Below are positions 17,223 through 29,721 of a stretch of 64,000 nucleotides of DNA, piece by piece. This DNA comes from Odontocerum albicorne (lineage: Eukaryota; Arthropoda; Insecta; Trichoptera; Odontoceridae): contig OX463863.1 in assembly GCA_949825065.1 (NCBI GenBank), forward strand, positions 15,546,345-15,610,344, written 5' to 3'. The translations under genes and the position numbers were made by a program. Each line of letters begins with the position of its first letter. Position 1 is the first letter of the stretch. Below the pieces are notes generated by a model. The model had not been told where the DNA came from. It ran no database searches and saw only the letters and a program-made list of their open reading frames with translations.

Positions 17223-18083
17223 ACTAAACAAATTACAATTAATTAGATTTAATACACGTTGCCCATTTAGAGTATCATATTGTAAACACGTCATTACACG
17301 CACATAATATATTCCAGCAGACGCATGCTGGACTTCCCCACAATGCGCGACATGCTCGCCTGCAAACACTTGCTTGTTAAAACCTGTTGAACTGAATCAC
17401 TGATCAGTGGAATTTTTTGTGTTTATTTGGAAAATAAAGTAACCACCACATCTTTAATTCTGAGTTATTCATTGTAAATACAATCTGTCAGGTTTTTTAC
17501 CAGGTGGCAATCTGTGCCAACTAATCACTAAACAAAGTACAATGTCTTTAACTCATCCAATACTGAGAACACGCCTGGTGTGTCCATGTGAACATCTGCT
17601 TCATGCTCAAAACACGCGCGGCGTATCCATGACTAAATATTGTTAGTGTATTACATCAGCATACGATATTCGTTCATTACTTTGGAATATTCCATCGCAT
17701 TCGGGCGTTTTCCCATGTGCATTGCTTTTTAAAGTTAAGTTTACACCCGCAGTTGTAAATAATATTTTTTCTAGTTTTTATTCAGTTTGTTTTCACTGTG
17801 ATATTGTGGTATTATTTTCAGAGACTGGATAATAATATTAATTGGACTATTTCTTTAGCGCTGTTTTGTTAAAAGGTCACTGCAAGGGATATTTATCGTG
17901 TGATAGATGTATTTTGTTTATTTTTTCTAGTTATTTTAAATTTTGAATGAGTGACATAGTGAATTGTGAGCAAAAAGAAGTGACTTTTGAAAAATATATT
18001 ATAGTAATTTGTGTACTTAGTGATATTTAGTATCATATAAGCTTCTGTTTGATTTTACGAAAAAAATATGTTTACCTTGAAGA

Positions 18084-19587
18084 ATGGATCGCCTATCGAG
18101 CTCTAAAAGACAAAGGATTGAGTATGATATGGATGATTCATTTAGAGGCATTAGTGATGAGGAATTCACCATCATCGAGGACGATGCTGAATTTGAGTCA
18201 GATATTGAAAATGATGACAATATTCAAAATCAAACTGTTTCACAAACATTTAGAACACCGGACATAAGCTCTACGCAATGGTCGAATATAAAAAAACAAC
18301 CAGCCTCTGCACAATTTTCAAAAATACCCGGGCTGAAAATTGAGATGTCAAGTAAAGAACCAATAGATTATTTTGATTTGATTTTCATTGAAGATTTATA
18401 CAACTTTGTGACAACCCAAACCAATTTGTATGCAGTTAAAGTATTGTCGAAATCAGAAGGTGATACAAGCAGAATCATGCGATGGAAAAATGTCACTATA
18501 GTTGGGAAACTCTAGGATGAGTCCTGTGACAGCTCACAAATTGGCCCCAATACAGCCTTGTAACGATGTTCAGTAATTTTAATTATTTTATCAACTTTAA
18601 TATAAGCCTCAATTCTAATAAATAGCAAGTTATTTAGGTAAATACATTACATAAGGTTGTATTGGGTCATATTTGTGAGCTGTCACAGGACTCATCCTAG
18701 AATTTCCGAACTATAAAGATGAAATGAGGATGTGGTTGGGTTTACTACTACACACCGGAACAATACGTTTGAACAGGTTGAGTGACTACTGGAAGACGGG
18801 CTATCTATTCAATTTACCGGCATTTTCACAATTGATGTCAAGAGAAAGATTTTTACTCATATTACGGGCACTTCATTTCAACAATAATGAAGAAGATCTG
18901 TCGAGCTTGGCAAAAGTCAGGGCATTGATTGATTTTTTCAATGTAAGGATGGAGGTAATTTATGATCCACACAGACAACTATCGATAGATGAATCGTTGG
19001 TTCTTTGGAGAGGCCGATTAATTTTTCGCCAATACATAAAAGGCAAAAAGGCCAAGTATGGTATAAAACTTTACATGTTAGGGGAATCAAGTGGATTGGT
19101 CGTAAAAATAATTTTATATGGTGGATCATCAGATGAAGAGTTAGGTGGCAAAGCCCACACTAATAAAGTCGTTAAGATATTGCTGGAGGGGTAGACTGGA
19201 GTCGGATATTCAATTTACATGGATAATTTCTATAATAGTGTTCCTCTTACAAAAAATTTGTTGAATCAAAATACATATGTCACAGCAACACTACGAGCCA
19301 ATAGAAAAGAAACCCCTATCGATATTATAGATAGAAAACTAAACAACGGAGAAAGCGTGAATCAGTACACAGAAAATGGTATATGTGTTACCAAATGGAA
19401 AGACCGCCGAGAAGTCTTTATGATTTCTTCTGAATTTGATGGGGATGGGGACAAAATAAAAATAACATTAAAATACAGCATGACCTTCCCATTGATATCG
19501 CTGTCTAGTGAGGACGAGTCGACTTTCCGTGTCGAGTTATGGGTACCTACCAACACATGCGAGATAGATTTTTATTATCATAAATAG
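18084..19587 (+). pseudogene. Broken piggyBac-like transposase (copy A)
   Basis: DDD transposase of the piggyBac superfamily, DNA cut-and-paste. The N-terminal part (18084-18515) is acidic (DDSF, FTIIEDD, ESDIENDD) and starts MDRLSSSKRQR. The central part (18724-19194) has FRQYIKGKKAKYGIK and the first catalytic Asp in SIDESLV (18988-18990). The second Asp is in YMDNFYNSVP (19222-19224). A MITE at 18501-18711 splits the gene. A TAG stop near 19192-19194 and a missing third Asp and C-terminal cysteine-rich domain leave it dead. A truncated sister copy lies at 33500-34283. Confidence 0.85.
18501..18711. mobile_element. MITE inserted in piggyBac coding region
   Basis: A 211-bp element flanked by TA. 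The terminal inverted repeats are at least 60 bp. Each arm reads inward as GTTCGGAAATTCTAGGATGA, then GTCCTGTGACAGCTCACAAA and CCCAATACA. The left arm has minor changes. There is no coding capacity. The TA target and long TIRs fit the Tc1/mariner type. The same insertion at the same base exists in the second piggyBac copy, so it predates the segmental duplication. Confidence 0.85.
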
Positions 19588-20510
19588 GCCAAATTATTTA
19601 TTAGTATAAAAAGGCCAAAACCCATACGATGGTTGTCGCCAAAGAAAGAATTGAATTATGAATACAAGAGAGCGAGAGAGGAATACTTGGATTCTCTCCG
19701 AAAGTAATTCGAAATTTGAATCTGGGCAGGTCCGTGATACTGAACAAATTTTAAATACCAAGCTAACAATTTTTGAACCGGTGTAAAAGGAGACGATGTA
19801 TAAATGATATATATAAACAAATTTTACATTTATGAATATATATTTTAATAAATGTAGAATTTGTTTTACTTCCGTGAATATTTCACGGGTTGCAACTAGT
19901 TCAAATATATTGAGCACCGATCGGTTGTCATGCATTTTATATTAGCAGTGAAAGAGTTAAACCTCCAAATTGTAATGTCTCAACTACTTAAAAATAATAT
20001 GTTTTGAATATTTGTTTAAAATGGTTTTAAAGCTATAGATTGTTGGATTGATTTATATCCAGAACCCTTATTTACACCAGTTATATCCCAATCCAGTTAA
20101 TAGCAGTAATACTCAAATTAGAATTTTAAGTGCGCATGAATATAAATGCAACTTGTCACAAGAATTATAAACATTTATATGAATCATATAAAAAAATATG
20201 TAGGAAAGCAGTACGCACATGCTTACTAACCATCACACATAAAATACATACCTGAGATAGATCAAGGCTCAGGTAATCAAAAACCCTAATATACAAAAAG
20301 AAAAAGGTAATCGAAGAAAATAATAAAAATATGTATACAATCAATTCCCTCCAATACACGAAAAAAAAGCAAATAGAAACTTCAACACATTTATAGATAT
20401 CTCGAAAAATTTGAGAGAAAATAAAAAAAAATCAATAAAAAGAAAGAGAAAAAAATCCAATGAGTCACGCCACGGCGTTGAATTTATTATGTCACAATCT
20501 TCTTTCTCTT

Positions 20511-21815
20511 TCAAAACAGATCAGTCCAAAACATCGAGGCCATGTTCTTGAAGCAGTCTGTCGATTGCAAATTCATTAAAATAGTTTTATGACAAGTTAT
20601 TAATTTGTACAATTCGGGGTTCAGCATATGGTTGGAAAAAGGTATGTACCGGACGTATGCGTCACCATGAAAGGTAATTAACTTGCTTGTAATCTGTATA
20701 AATTCATGTGTGTATATTTTGACGTTATTTGGTTTGTATGTAAAATTTACATTTGTTGGAGTCCGTGCTGTGTTGCGACCGTAACAGAAATGTGATTTAT
20801 GCGCGGTCACCTCGAGACTAAATCGAAAGCCGGCCGGCCTCTGCATGCGCAAAACTTCCGAAAATGTTGACATTTCGCGAGTTGTGACAGCATGCAGCGG
20901 CGAAAACAGGCGCTTGCGATGAGCGATTGACCGCACATAAGAAGCGCAAAAGCCAAAATAAATCATTATCAGTTCACCCTACCTACTGTGTTTTACTTGA
21001 GACTATCTAGTACCTGCCTAAGAGGAATTTCTACACCCTGCGACCTTTTCACCGATCTACGCCTTTGAACGTGAGCTGAATTCTCCGAGTATCGTGCAGC
21101 AGCCATCCACCTACTGTTACAGTTCTTTGTACCAGTGGCGCACAAGATATATTTTTTCGAGTCAGCAATTGCATCATATCGGCTTTTTTAGTGCTTGAAT
21201 TTGGCCCAGGATTAATTACTTTGGTGTGATATGATGCATTGTCGATAACTACAATGGACCGGGGATCTAAATTAGGTATTAATTTTTCCGTAAGCCAGTT
21301 TCTATAATTATCGAATTTCATATCGTTATGACAGTCCCCGGTCGTTTGGTGTGACTTATAAATGAGAAGACAATTTGGTAAAAATCTGTTTTCACCCCCT
21401 GCGTGGACAATAATGAAGCGAGATCCTTTAGCTATGGGCTTCCGAAGTCCTTCCTTGGAATTATCGCTCCATCCTCTTGAAGATACGTGGCTTGTATGCA
21501 TGTAAGTCTCGTCGGTGTAGACAATCGGCCTTCATTCTTCTCTGTATTTCTTTATTACTCTTAAATACGCAATTCTTTTAAACACAATGTCATTTTTTTC
21601 TTGAAGTATTTTTAAATTGACTGGTTTTTTGACATTTGAATCCCATAAATTTTACAGCCTTCCTCAGTTTTGTTTCGCCACCGGAAAAATTTATCGATTT
21701 CAGTAAAATTGGTATTAATGTTGGGATTGTCGGCAGTACTTTTTTATTTATGTGAAAATCATAAATGCATCTCCTAATGACGCACTCGTTTGAATTATTA
21801 CTAGAAATCATGGTG
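20511..21815 (-). pseudogene. Broken Tc1-like transposase (copy C)
   Basis: A relative of the 8759 element, on the minus strand. N-terminal fragment NECVIRRCIYDFHINKK near 21800. Catalytic pieces: YTDETYMHTSH just upstream of 21501 (first Asp) and VIDNASYHTK near 21240 (second Asp). The C-terminal piece MLNPELYKLITCHK is at 20620-20570. A roughly 480-bp insertion (20648-21130) separates the middle from the C-terminal piece. The third acidic motif is missing. The 5' part before about 21815 is not recognisable. More diverged from copies A and B than they are from each other. Confidence 0.7.
20648..21130. mobile_element. About 480-bp insertion, possibly a solo LTR
   Basis: It interrupts the Tc1-like fossil. 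GTACC occurs at both junctions (20646-20650 and 21129-21133), as a 5-bp target duplication would. It is more GC-rich than its surroundings and contains CGGCCGGCC and an AATAAA near 20958. No coding frame with a known domain. The solo-LTR idea is inference from size, composition and junctions. Confidence 0.4.
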
Positions 21816-22014
21816 AACCTAATGTTTTGACACGATGACACACTAATACTAGAAACTGACCAATCAGCACACAAGAGTTGACTAACACAAGCACACACTC
21901 TGTGTGAATCAAACCCCTCACACTTCATCACTTCAGACAGCCCAAAACGTTCATCCCATAATATACCGCACATAATCATAAAAAAACAACATAAAATACC
22001 ACACTCAAGAGCTA

Positions 22015-23560
22015 CGAGGGTTGCTACTAGTGTTGAGACAGAGAGGTAAAAACAAATATTTATCATCGAAAATGGCTTTATTGTTTTTCAAAATACTCTT
22101 CACGGAGAAAAATACACTTTTGCATGCATTTGAACCAATTTTCGAAGCACTTTGTCCACTCCAAAGGAGATAACTTCAAAACATGCGTTTTGAACGCTTT
22201 TTGTCGAAAAGCGTTTTGTCGAAAAACACCGTGATGCCAAGAAAGATCTTCATATGGTCTTCATCAATCTTGAAAAGGCATTTGACAGGGTCCCTAGAAG
22301 CCTAATTTGGGCAGCACTTAGAGCCCACAGTGTACCAGAGAAGTATGTACTTGACATCCAGGACATGTACGATAACGTGACAACGCAAGTGAGGTGCACT
22401 TCGGGAACTTCACCAGAATTTCCTGTAAAGGTGGGGGTACATCAAGGATCGGTACTCAGTCCGCTACTGTTCATCTTAGTCATGGACTATTTAACTAACC
22501 AGGAAATGAACAGTCTCCTAAGGATCCTATTGTTTGCAGACGATATCGTATTAATAAGTGAAAAACACGAAGACCTGCAAAATAGTCTGGATAGATGGAG
22601 AATAATCTTGGAGGACAATGGATTGAGACTGAGCAGAAAGAAAACAGAGTATCTGTACCTACCATTCGAGAACACAAATGCTGTCACTCCCGTAATGCAA
22701 ATGGATGGAGAAACATTACCAAATTGTGACTCCTTTAAGTATCTCGGGTCACTCATCCATAGCGATGGAGGATGTGCAGCAGATGTAACACATAGAATTA
22801 GTGTGGGATGGATGAAGTTTAGATCAATGACAGGAGTTCTATGTGATCCGAAAATGCCAGTAAAGTTAAAAGGAAAAGTATACCAAACAATTGTCAGACC
22901 CGCACTCTTCTATGGCTCCGAATGCTGGACGATGTATACCTCTTACTCTAGGCAACTAGAAACTGCTGAAATGCGCATGCTAAGATGGTCAGCAGGTGTG
23001 TCCCTAAGAGACAAAATAAGAAGCTCACGCATTCGTGGAAGCCTGGGTGTTACAGACATCAACAGCAAGATGGAAGAGAGGCGATTGAGATGGTATGGGC
23101 ACGTTGGACGCAGAGCACCCGATCACATTGTGAACCAGGCAATCTCCATGGATCTTCCTCGAATAACAACCAGAGGAAGACCAAGGAATTCATGGGTGGT
23201 GCAAAGAGATAACCTGATGCAGAGGTACGGCCTGGGGGACGTAGTCCGGGACAGAAGAGCATACAACCTGAGGACGAGGAGAGCTGACCCCAACAGTCTT
23301 CGCAGACAATGAGTTGGGATGGAGCCAGGGAGAGAGATGCGTTTTGAACGCATCAACCGCTTCTTCAGGCGTCGAAAAACGTTGACCTCGCAATTTATTT
23401 TGGATGTTCGGGAATGAAAAGAAGTCATTGGGTGCCAAATCAGGGCTGTACGGCAGATGACCCATCAATTCGATGTTATGAGTGCTCAAAAAGTCACTTG
23501 TTTGAGCCGAAGTCACTGTAAACAACACAAATAGTACTTGTATGACAAAACTTTCTGAGC
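22015..23560 (-). mobile_element. Internally deleted mariner split by a LINE
   Basis: Flanked by TA (22013-22014, 23561-23562), and a related empty site exists near 54545. The minus strand keeps the C-terminal transposase region with SPDLAPNDFFSFPN (last catalytic Asp, DD34D type) and KLRGQRFSTPEEA. The middle and N-terminal parts are deleted: the sequence jumps from the Q-T-S-D-F-L region straight to the 5' end seen at 39860-39903. Closest relative in the window: 38726-39903. An RTE-like LINE (22198-23336) sits inside with a 15-bp target duplication. Confidence 0.8.
22198..23336 (+). mobile_element. 5'-truncated RTE-like LINE with open RT frame
   Basis: The insertion is bounded by a 15-bp duplication ATGCGTTTTGAACGC (22183-22197 and 23337-23351). 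The frame 22254-23312 (352 codons) has no stop. It covers the RT from motif A (INLEKAFDRVPR) through VHQGSVLSPLLF and FADD (22533-22544) to a C-terminal LRWYGHVGRRA region and RGRPRNSW. The first Met is internal to the RT, so no full protein can be made. The endonuclease is absent. The 5' junction (22198-22228) has a filler in which TTTTGTCGAAAA occurs twice. The intact frame and clean target duplication suggest a fairly recent insertion. Confidence 0.85.
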
Positions 23561-25590
23561 TATAAACCTTTGCTACAAGTCATTCCTCTTGCAAGTCCTA
23601 GTACTCGAACTCCTGTCGCAACAACAACCACGCTCCGATCAACAGCCTAAATTGTTTTCCTCCTTTTGCCTTTATTGAATTCGGCATCCCATTGTATGTC
23701 AAGGGACCTAAATAGGCACTTTGCCTTTGGGAAAGACGTTTTAACTCGAGGGATGGTGAACATTTGATCAGTTGCCATGCGTGTCATGTGTCTCTGCTGA
23801 GTCTGCATCTTCCCTTAATCTCGATGATAGTGCCATAGAATGGATTTGAAACGTAATGTTCAAGACCCGATACTCCCTGAAAAGCTCCGCTGTGGGATAC
23901 CAGGCATGAAGTTTATTAATTACTTTTTATAATCATTTTTTGGGAAACCTCAAACTGATATAATAAAAACAAATAAATACATAATAAAAACAAATCTAAC
24001 AATACAAATACTAAAGAAAAATATAATAAACACTACAAACACTAAATAAATTAAAATTTATATAAATATAGCTAAATCATTTATACAGTTTTAATATAAA
24101 TATCTCATGTAGCTAGCGAAATAAAAATATGTAAATACACGAAAATAAAAACTTTACGAGGCACAAATACGACAGAGTCTACGCATGAACTGATTATAAA
24201 ATGATTTTTGAGGGTTGTTTGTACCTGTGGCGGACGAAATACAAATTATGACATTTAATGACCGCTATTGTTTGCCGCTGTGTATGGGATACAGGTTAGC
24301 GGTACTTGGCAGATAATTGACGCACCCATTGCGTACGTGCATAGGCTCAGGGTGACTAAGTGAGTGAGCCATTGGACACCAGCAAACTTACCGGCTACAC
24401 CGCTGTACTAGTTCCGATGACACGCCAAAGTGAAATGATAAGAGCGCAACAGTATGCAAATCCAGCGTTCTGCCATGCTGCAAAAGGCCCCACACCAAGC
24501 ACCGCTTGCGATTCAATCTCTTCTACCATCTCAAAATGTCACAGCTTGAACTTTGAGTTTCAAGTTCATACACGAAGAACCAATTTTATTACCTGTGATT
24601 ATCCTCAAAATGACAAGTTAGTTCATCATTGGCCTGTTGACGAAGATCTTGGCAGATGTTGACGCGATGTTCCTTCTGGTCAACCGTCAGAAACCGGGAA
24701 ACAAATTTGGCCACAATACGAAGCACGTTCAAATTGTAAGTTAAAATTGATTGAATTACGAAACGATATAACAACTATGTCACAAAATTCTCTGATTGTT
24801 AATTGTCGATTTGCATGAATAATTCTCTACAGGGACGCTATACAGGGACGTCCGAACCAAGTGACGTTCGAACAATTTTTAAAATGTGAATATAACTCAT
24901 AGAGAGTTCAATACATTTTTATTTTATTTTATTTTATTATTACACATGACAAGAAATATACACAATTTGAGAAAAAACAACAGGTAATTTGATTTGGACA
25001 TATAATTTTAATGGATCTGGGTTTGTTGCCTTTCATTTGTCGTATCCCCAGTAAACTAGGCTTTTGCCTGTATCTCACTGAGGATATTTAGCATGAAAAA
25101 ATAAATCGATACTTCTTATTGAACATTATATACATTATATTGTATATTAAACTTTGTTGTATTTGTAAAAAATGTTTATATTACACTTTGTTTTACAATA
25201 TTTGTTAATGAATTGTTTAACTTTATTTAACACAAAATGTAGTACAAAACATATATATCGCCCATGACAAAGCAATACCTCGTAAGCCACTTAAAACACG
25301 TCATAAAATCTATGTTTTTTAATTATATTTGGTATAATTAGGTTTAATGTACATTCATATAAAAACTTTTAATATTAGTTATCTACTTTAAAAAAAATCC
25401 TTTACTTATGTGGGATACGAGGTATTGCTTCCACTAAAGTAACAATATTGTGGCTTACAAGTAATTACTTCTAACAAATGCACTAATAAAAATGTCTACT
25501 GTTACAATAAAAACACACTTTATACATTATAATTTATTTAAAAATCACTACATAAAACAGGAATACGCCAAAATAATTTTAAATTAACTT
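23561..25590. other. Repeat-derived noncoding stretch
   Basis: 23561-23860 matches 54545-54845 (TTTGCTACAAGTCATTCCTC and following). 24990-25110 matches 54235-54370. 23930-24180 and 25110-25530 are AT-rich with nothing recognisable. (ATTTT)n lies at 24914-24936. The plus frame 24360-24662 resembles nothing I know and is not called. Confidence 0.6.
25533..25538 (-). promoter_or_regulatory. Candidate poly(A) signal of gene B
   Basis: AATAAA on the minus strand, about 510 bp 3' of the gene B stop and just beyond the last recognisable finger. A transcript ending here would carry the latent fingers in its 3' UTR. Such a signal is common by chance in AT-rich DNA. Confidence 0.3.
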
Positions 25591-25599
25591 TTAGGGAGA

Positions 25600-26048
25600 A
25601 TGTCTTATCACATTGTCCGCAGCTTCTCTCCCCTATAAATCGTTTCATGAGATTTTAAATAAACTTTTCGTGAGAATATCTTATCACATTGTCCACAGCT
25701 CTAAGGCTTCTCTCCACTATGAATCCTTTTATGAGATTTTAAATCACCTTTTCGTAAGAATTTCTTATCACATCGTCCACTGATGTAAAACTTCTCTCCA
25801 CTATGAATCCTTTCATGAGATTTTGATTGATAATTTCGTGAGAATGTCTTATCACATTGTCCACAGCTGTAAGGCTTCTCTCCACTATGAATCCTTTCAT
25901 GAGATTTTAAATGAATTTTTTTGGAGAATGTCTTATCACATTGTCCACAGCTGTAAGACTTCTCTCCACTACTAATCCTATCATGAGATTTTAAATCACC
26001 TTTTCGTAAGAATGTCTTATCAGATTGCCCACAGCTGTAAGGCTTTTC
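25600..26048 (-). pseudogene. Latent fingers beyond the gene B stop
   Basis: After the TGA at 26051-26049 the same frame stays open for four more 28-residue units, until a TAG at 25703-25701. One has Cys to Ser and His to Ser changes, one has lost its first Cys. A further, partly deleted finger follows to about 25600. The array thus extended further before nonsense changes shortened it. Confidence 0.75.
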
Positions 26049-29048
26049 TCAACTATGAATCCTTTCATGAGATTTTAAATTACCTTTTCGTAAAAATGTC
26101 TTATTACATTGTCTACAGATGTAAGGCTTCTCTCCACTATGAATCCTTTCATGAGATTTTAAATGATCTTTTCGTGAGAATGTCTTATCACACTGTCCAC
26201 AGCTGTAAGACTTCTCTCCAGTATGAATCATTTCATGAAATTTTAAACTATTTCTATGCGAGAATGTCTTATCACATTGTCCACAGCTGTAAGGCTTATC
26301 TCCACTATGAATCCTTTCATGAGATTTTAATGCATATTTTCTAAAGAATATCTTAGCACATTGTCCACAGCTGAAAGGCTTCTCTCCATTATGAATCCTT
26401 TCATGAGAATTTAAACTACTTTTGTCTGAGAATGTCTTATCACATTGTCCGCAGCTGTAAGGCTTCTCTCCACTATGAATCCTTTCATGAGATTTTAAAT
26501 AATCTTTTCGTGAGAATGTTTTATCACATTGTCCACAGCTGTAAGACTTCTCTCCAGTATGAATCCTTTCATGAAATTTTAAACTATTTTTTCGTGAAAA
26601 TGTCTTATCACATTGTCTACAGATGTAAGGCTTCTCTCCACTATGAATCCTTTCATGAGATTTAAATTGATCTTTTCGTGAGAATGTCTTATCACACTGT
26701 CCACAGCTGTAAGGCTTCTCTCCAGTATGAATCATTTCATGAAATTTTAAACTATTTCTATGGGAGAATGTCTCATCACATTGTCCACAGCTGAAAGGCT
26801 TCTCTCCACTATGAATCCTTTCATGAGAATTTAAACTACCTTTGTCTGAGAATGTCTTATCACATTGTCCGCAGCTGTAAGGCTTCACTCCACTATGAAT
26901 CCTTTCATGAGACTTTAAATGATCTTTTCTTAAGAATATCTTATCACATTGTCCACAGCTGTAAGGCTTCTCTCCACTATGAATCCTTTCATGAGATTTT
27001 AAATAACTTTTTCGTAAAAATGTCTTATCACATTGTCCACAGATGTAAGGCTTCTCTCCACTATGAATCCTTTCGTGAGATTTTATTTGATCTTTTCGTG
27101 AGAATGCCTTATCACATTGTCCACAGCTGTGAGGCTTCTCTCCATTAAAAATGCTATTATGAGATTTTAAATTAATTTTTTGAGAGAATGTTTTATCACA
27201 TGGTTTACAGTTGTAAGACTTCTTTCCACAATAAATCCTTTCATGAGATTTTAAATCACCTTTTCGTAAGAATGTTTTATCACATTCTCCACAGCTGTAA
27301 GGCTTCTCTCCACTACGAAACCTTTCATGATCGCTTAATTTATCTCTTCGTGAGAATGTCTGTGAACGATTTCCACAACCACAGGATTTCTGTTTAGATG
27401 GATTATTTTTATAAATGTTGCTCATATCACCTGAATCTAAAAATATATGAAAATTAAGAAAAAATCTCTGAATTATATATTTCTTTGAATATTGAAGGGT
27501 TGAAAATATAGATCTTATTGTAATAAAGCATTTCTCTAATTTGAGTTCTTCGATTCATACAACAATTAACTTGTATTGAATTGTTGACTAAGAAAAAATT
27601 TGACAGTTAGGATAAAAATATTTTAACTTTATTGTTGTATTTTCCACAGAGTAGTAATAAAATCTAAAAACATAACAATATTAAATTATTAATTAATAAA
27701 AGAACTAAGTTTTCTTATATTCAAACATGGATTCTTAAAAGAAGATCATTAAATTTTCTTATGGTGGCTGCGTTCATACAAATACCTTTGTCACTATACG
27801 TGTTAAATTTATATTGTTTTAAATCTTTATCACGTTGCATGTAAAAAGCGTCATTGATTTATACGGAATGGTAAATTATTTTTAACATTCTGTCAAAATG
27901 ATACCTATCATAGTCACAGCGAGTTTCTCCCAAACGGAGGGGTGTAGAACAGTCTCCTGCCCGCATCCTCATGATAGCATCACCCTTTACGCACTCGTGT
28001 CTTTCTCAACTTTGATATATGAGGAGGATGAACGAAAGGTTCACCTCCCGACTGATACAGAAGGGTGACAATAGGAGATAACTCAACACACATTGCACTA
28101 TGACAGACTTCTGAACCCACCTAGATCGGAACACTGTACTAAGTTAAACACTCGGAACTGGTAAAATGTATGTATGTGGACGAGGCAAAGGAAGTATGTT
28201 GCGATAGGAAAGTTTAGCATTCCGTCCTTTCTGTCTACTCCAACAAAGAAATGTATATATAAATAAAAATATTTCGAATATAAATAACAATGATAAGGTT
28301 ATAATGAGACCGGTACTGATGTGCACAAAACCATCCAAATACGAGAATGTGTAATTCATTAATACCTTTGTGGTTCCTGATGTGGTTTATTAAACTGGCT
28401 TTGCTTTTGTACATTTCCCCACAGTCATCACACTCAAAAGGTTTCCCAGTAGCAGCATTACTTCCAGAGTCCGTGTCATGTAGTTCTGGAGGCCAAATAA
28501 TTCTCATGACACTCGACACTCTGCCTGATGAGATGTCAAAATCTAAAATATATGATTATTTGGATTTCCTTCCATAAATTTAACTTTAAATTATAAGGAA
28601 GAAAATGTTGCACAACATTTAATCTTATTTCGTTTCTATTATATGTGAAATTTATCACTCATTTAAGTAATTTTATCCAACAATTCCAGCAACACAGAAT
28701 GCTATATGGATTTCTCCGACTTCAAGTCCTCTTTGACTTTATAACTCCACCACTGATGTTGCAGATCTCAAGTAAAAATGGAACAAGACAATATTTTGAC
28801 CATGTTGATTAATAAATATTTAATATTTTTAAACTCATAAAGCACTCACTGTACTCTGTGCGTGTGTGTCCAGCACCTGCACTGTTGAGTTGAGCCCACT
28901 CCACCTTGACATCAGCCTCTTCTATATCTATACAGTAGTCCGGCACCGACAATGTCCCGAGCTGTTCAGCATCCACTCTCTCCTCCTTCACAGATACGAC
29001 CGAGGCTTCTTCATGTTCCCATTTGGGGAAAAGTTCCCGGGAATTCAT
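26049..29048 (-). CDS. Zinc-finger gene B, three exons, 587 aa
   Basis: Paralogue of gene A with identical exon lengths and phases: exon 1 29048-28850 (199 nt), exon 2 28542-28366 (177 nt), exon 3 27436-26049. Both introns are GT..AG and phase 1; the total of 1764 nt divides by three. The exon 1 leader is acidic with VKEE and VKVE (psi-K-x-E). Exon 2 has the single CDDC finger. Exon 3 begins DSGDMSNIYKNN, one degenerate finger, then 15 finger units. The first two of these lack the last zinc His (HERIY, HNSIF); the rest are canonical. Helix residues vary between fingers while the framework is constant. The stop is a Gly to TGA change in the last linker. Intron 2 is 929 bp against 748 in gene A because of about 180 bp of extra sequence. 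Likely nuclear DNA binding. Confidence 0.85.
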
Positions 29049-29721
29049 TCCTGATTTTCTTTTCCTTACTTCTGTATCTCAATTTATTTACTATTATCCA
29101 AGGCGCCAATTGACTATAAAATAAACTGATAATCAATTCACCTACTTGCATCGTTACTAATAAAATGTAAATGTGATAGATGTCACAAATCATCTCCTTA
29201 ATAGGATGAATTCCTAATTAACGCATTCACCGCCACTATACAATGGAACTCATTTGTTATAGAATCCAAACAGATACTTAAGGCTCACACAGCAAAAATA
29301 CCTCGCTAGCCACAAGTATGCAAATGACACAAATGCACGTGTTACTACATTCTCACGTCTTTATATTCCCTTTATCACTCTACAATATCTATTTATGGTC
29401 AAGTAAGCTACTTGATAAAAACAAGAAAAATATCTCACAAAACAGATGTGTACTTGCTGAGAATAAACCGTTTTACTGGCAAACTAATACACAAGAAAGA
29501 CTTACAAAATAAACCTGTAATGTACTAGAGTGCGTGTCACGAAATCTTGCACTTTTTAACACATTGACAAGTTTAGTGCGTAATATACAAAATGTGTCAG
29601 TGTATTACTAAGTATCTTTGCCGTGGTTGGTTGATGCGTTCCGTCAGTAGTCAGTTCTAGTCCACTGACGTTTGAAGCATGCGCGCGCAGTGTTTATTTG
29701 ACGAAAAGTACAGTGACCATA

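Larger units (their letters stand above)
14270..20500. repeat. Segmental duplication block (first copy)
   Basis: This mosaic stretch recurs at about 47750-53660, and its 15800-19270 part at about 31590-34270. Matches are interrupted by copy-specific insertions: a LINE in the 31.8-kb copy and a mariner in the 49.7-kb copy. Apart from the elements listed separately it is AT-rich with no gene that I can support. 17230-18080 and 19590-20500 in particular hold nothing recognisable. Confidence 0.85.

Noticed and set aside
22487..23528. Minus-strand frames opposite the RTE-like LINE
   Set aside because: Shadows of the plus-strand RT frame. Only the part from about 23352 rightward belongs to the mariner.
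24360..24662. 100-codon plus frame
   Set aside because: No recognisable domain, no conserved copy, ordinary length for a chance frame in repeat-derived DNA.
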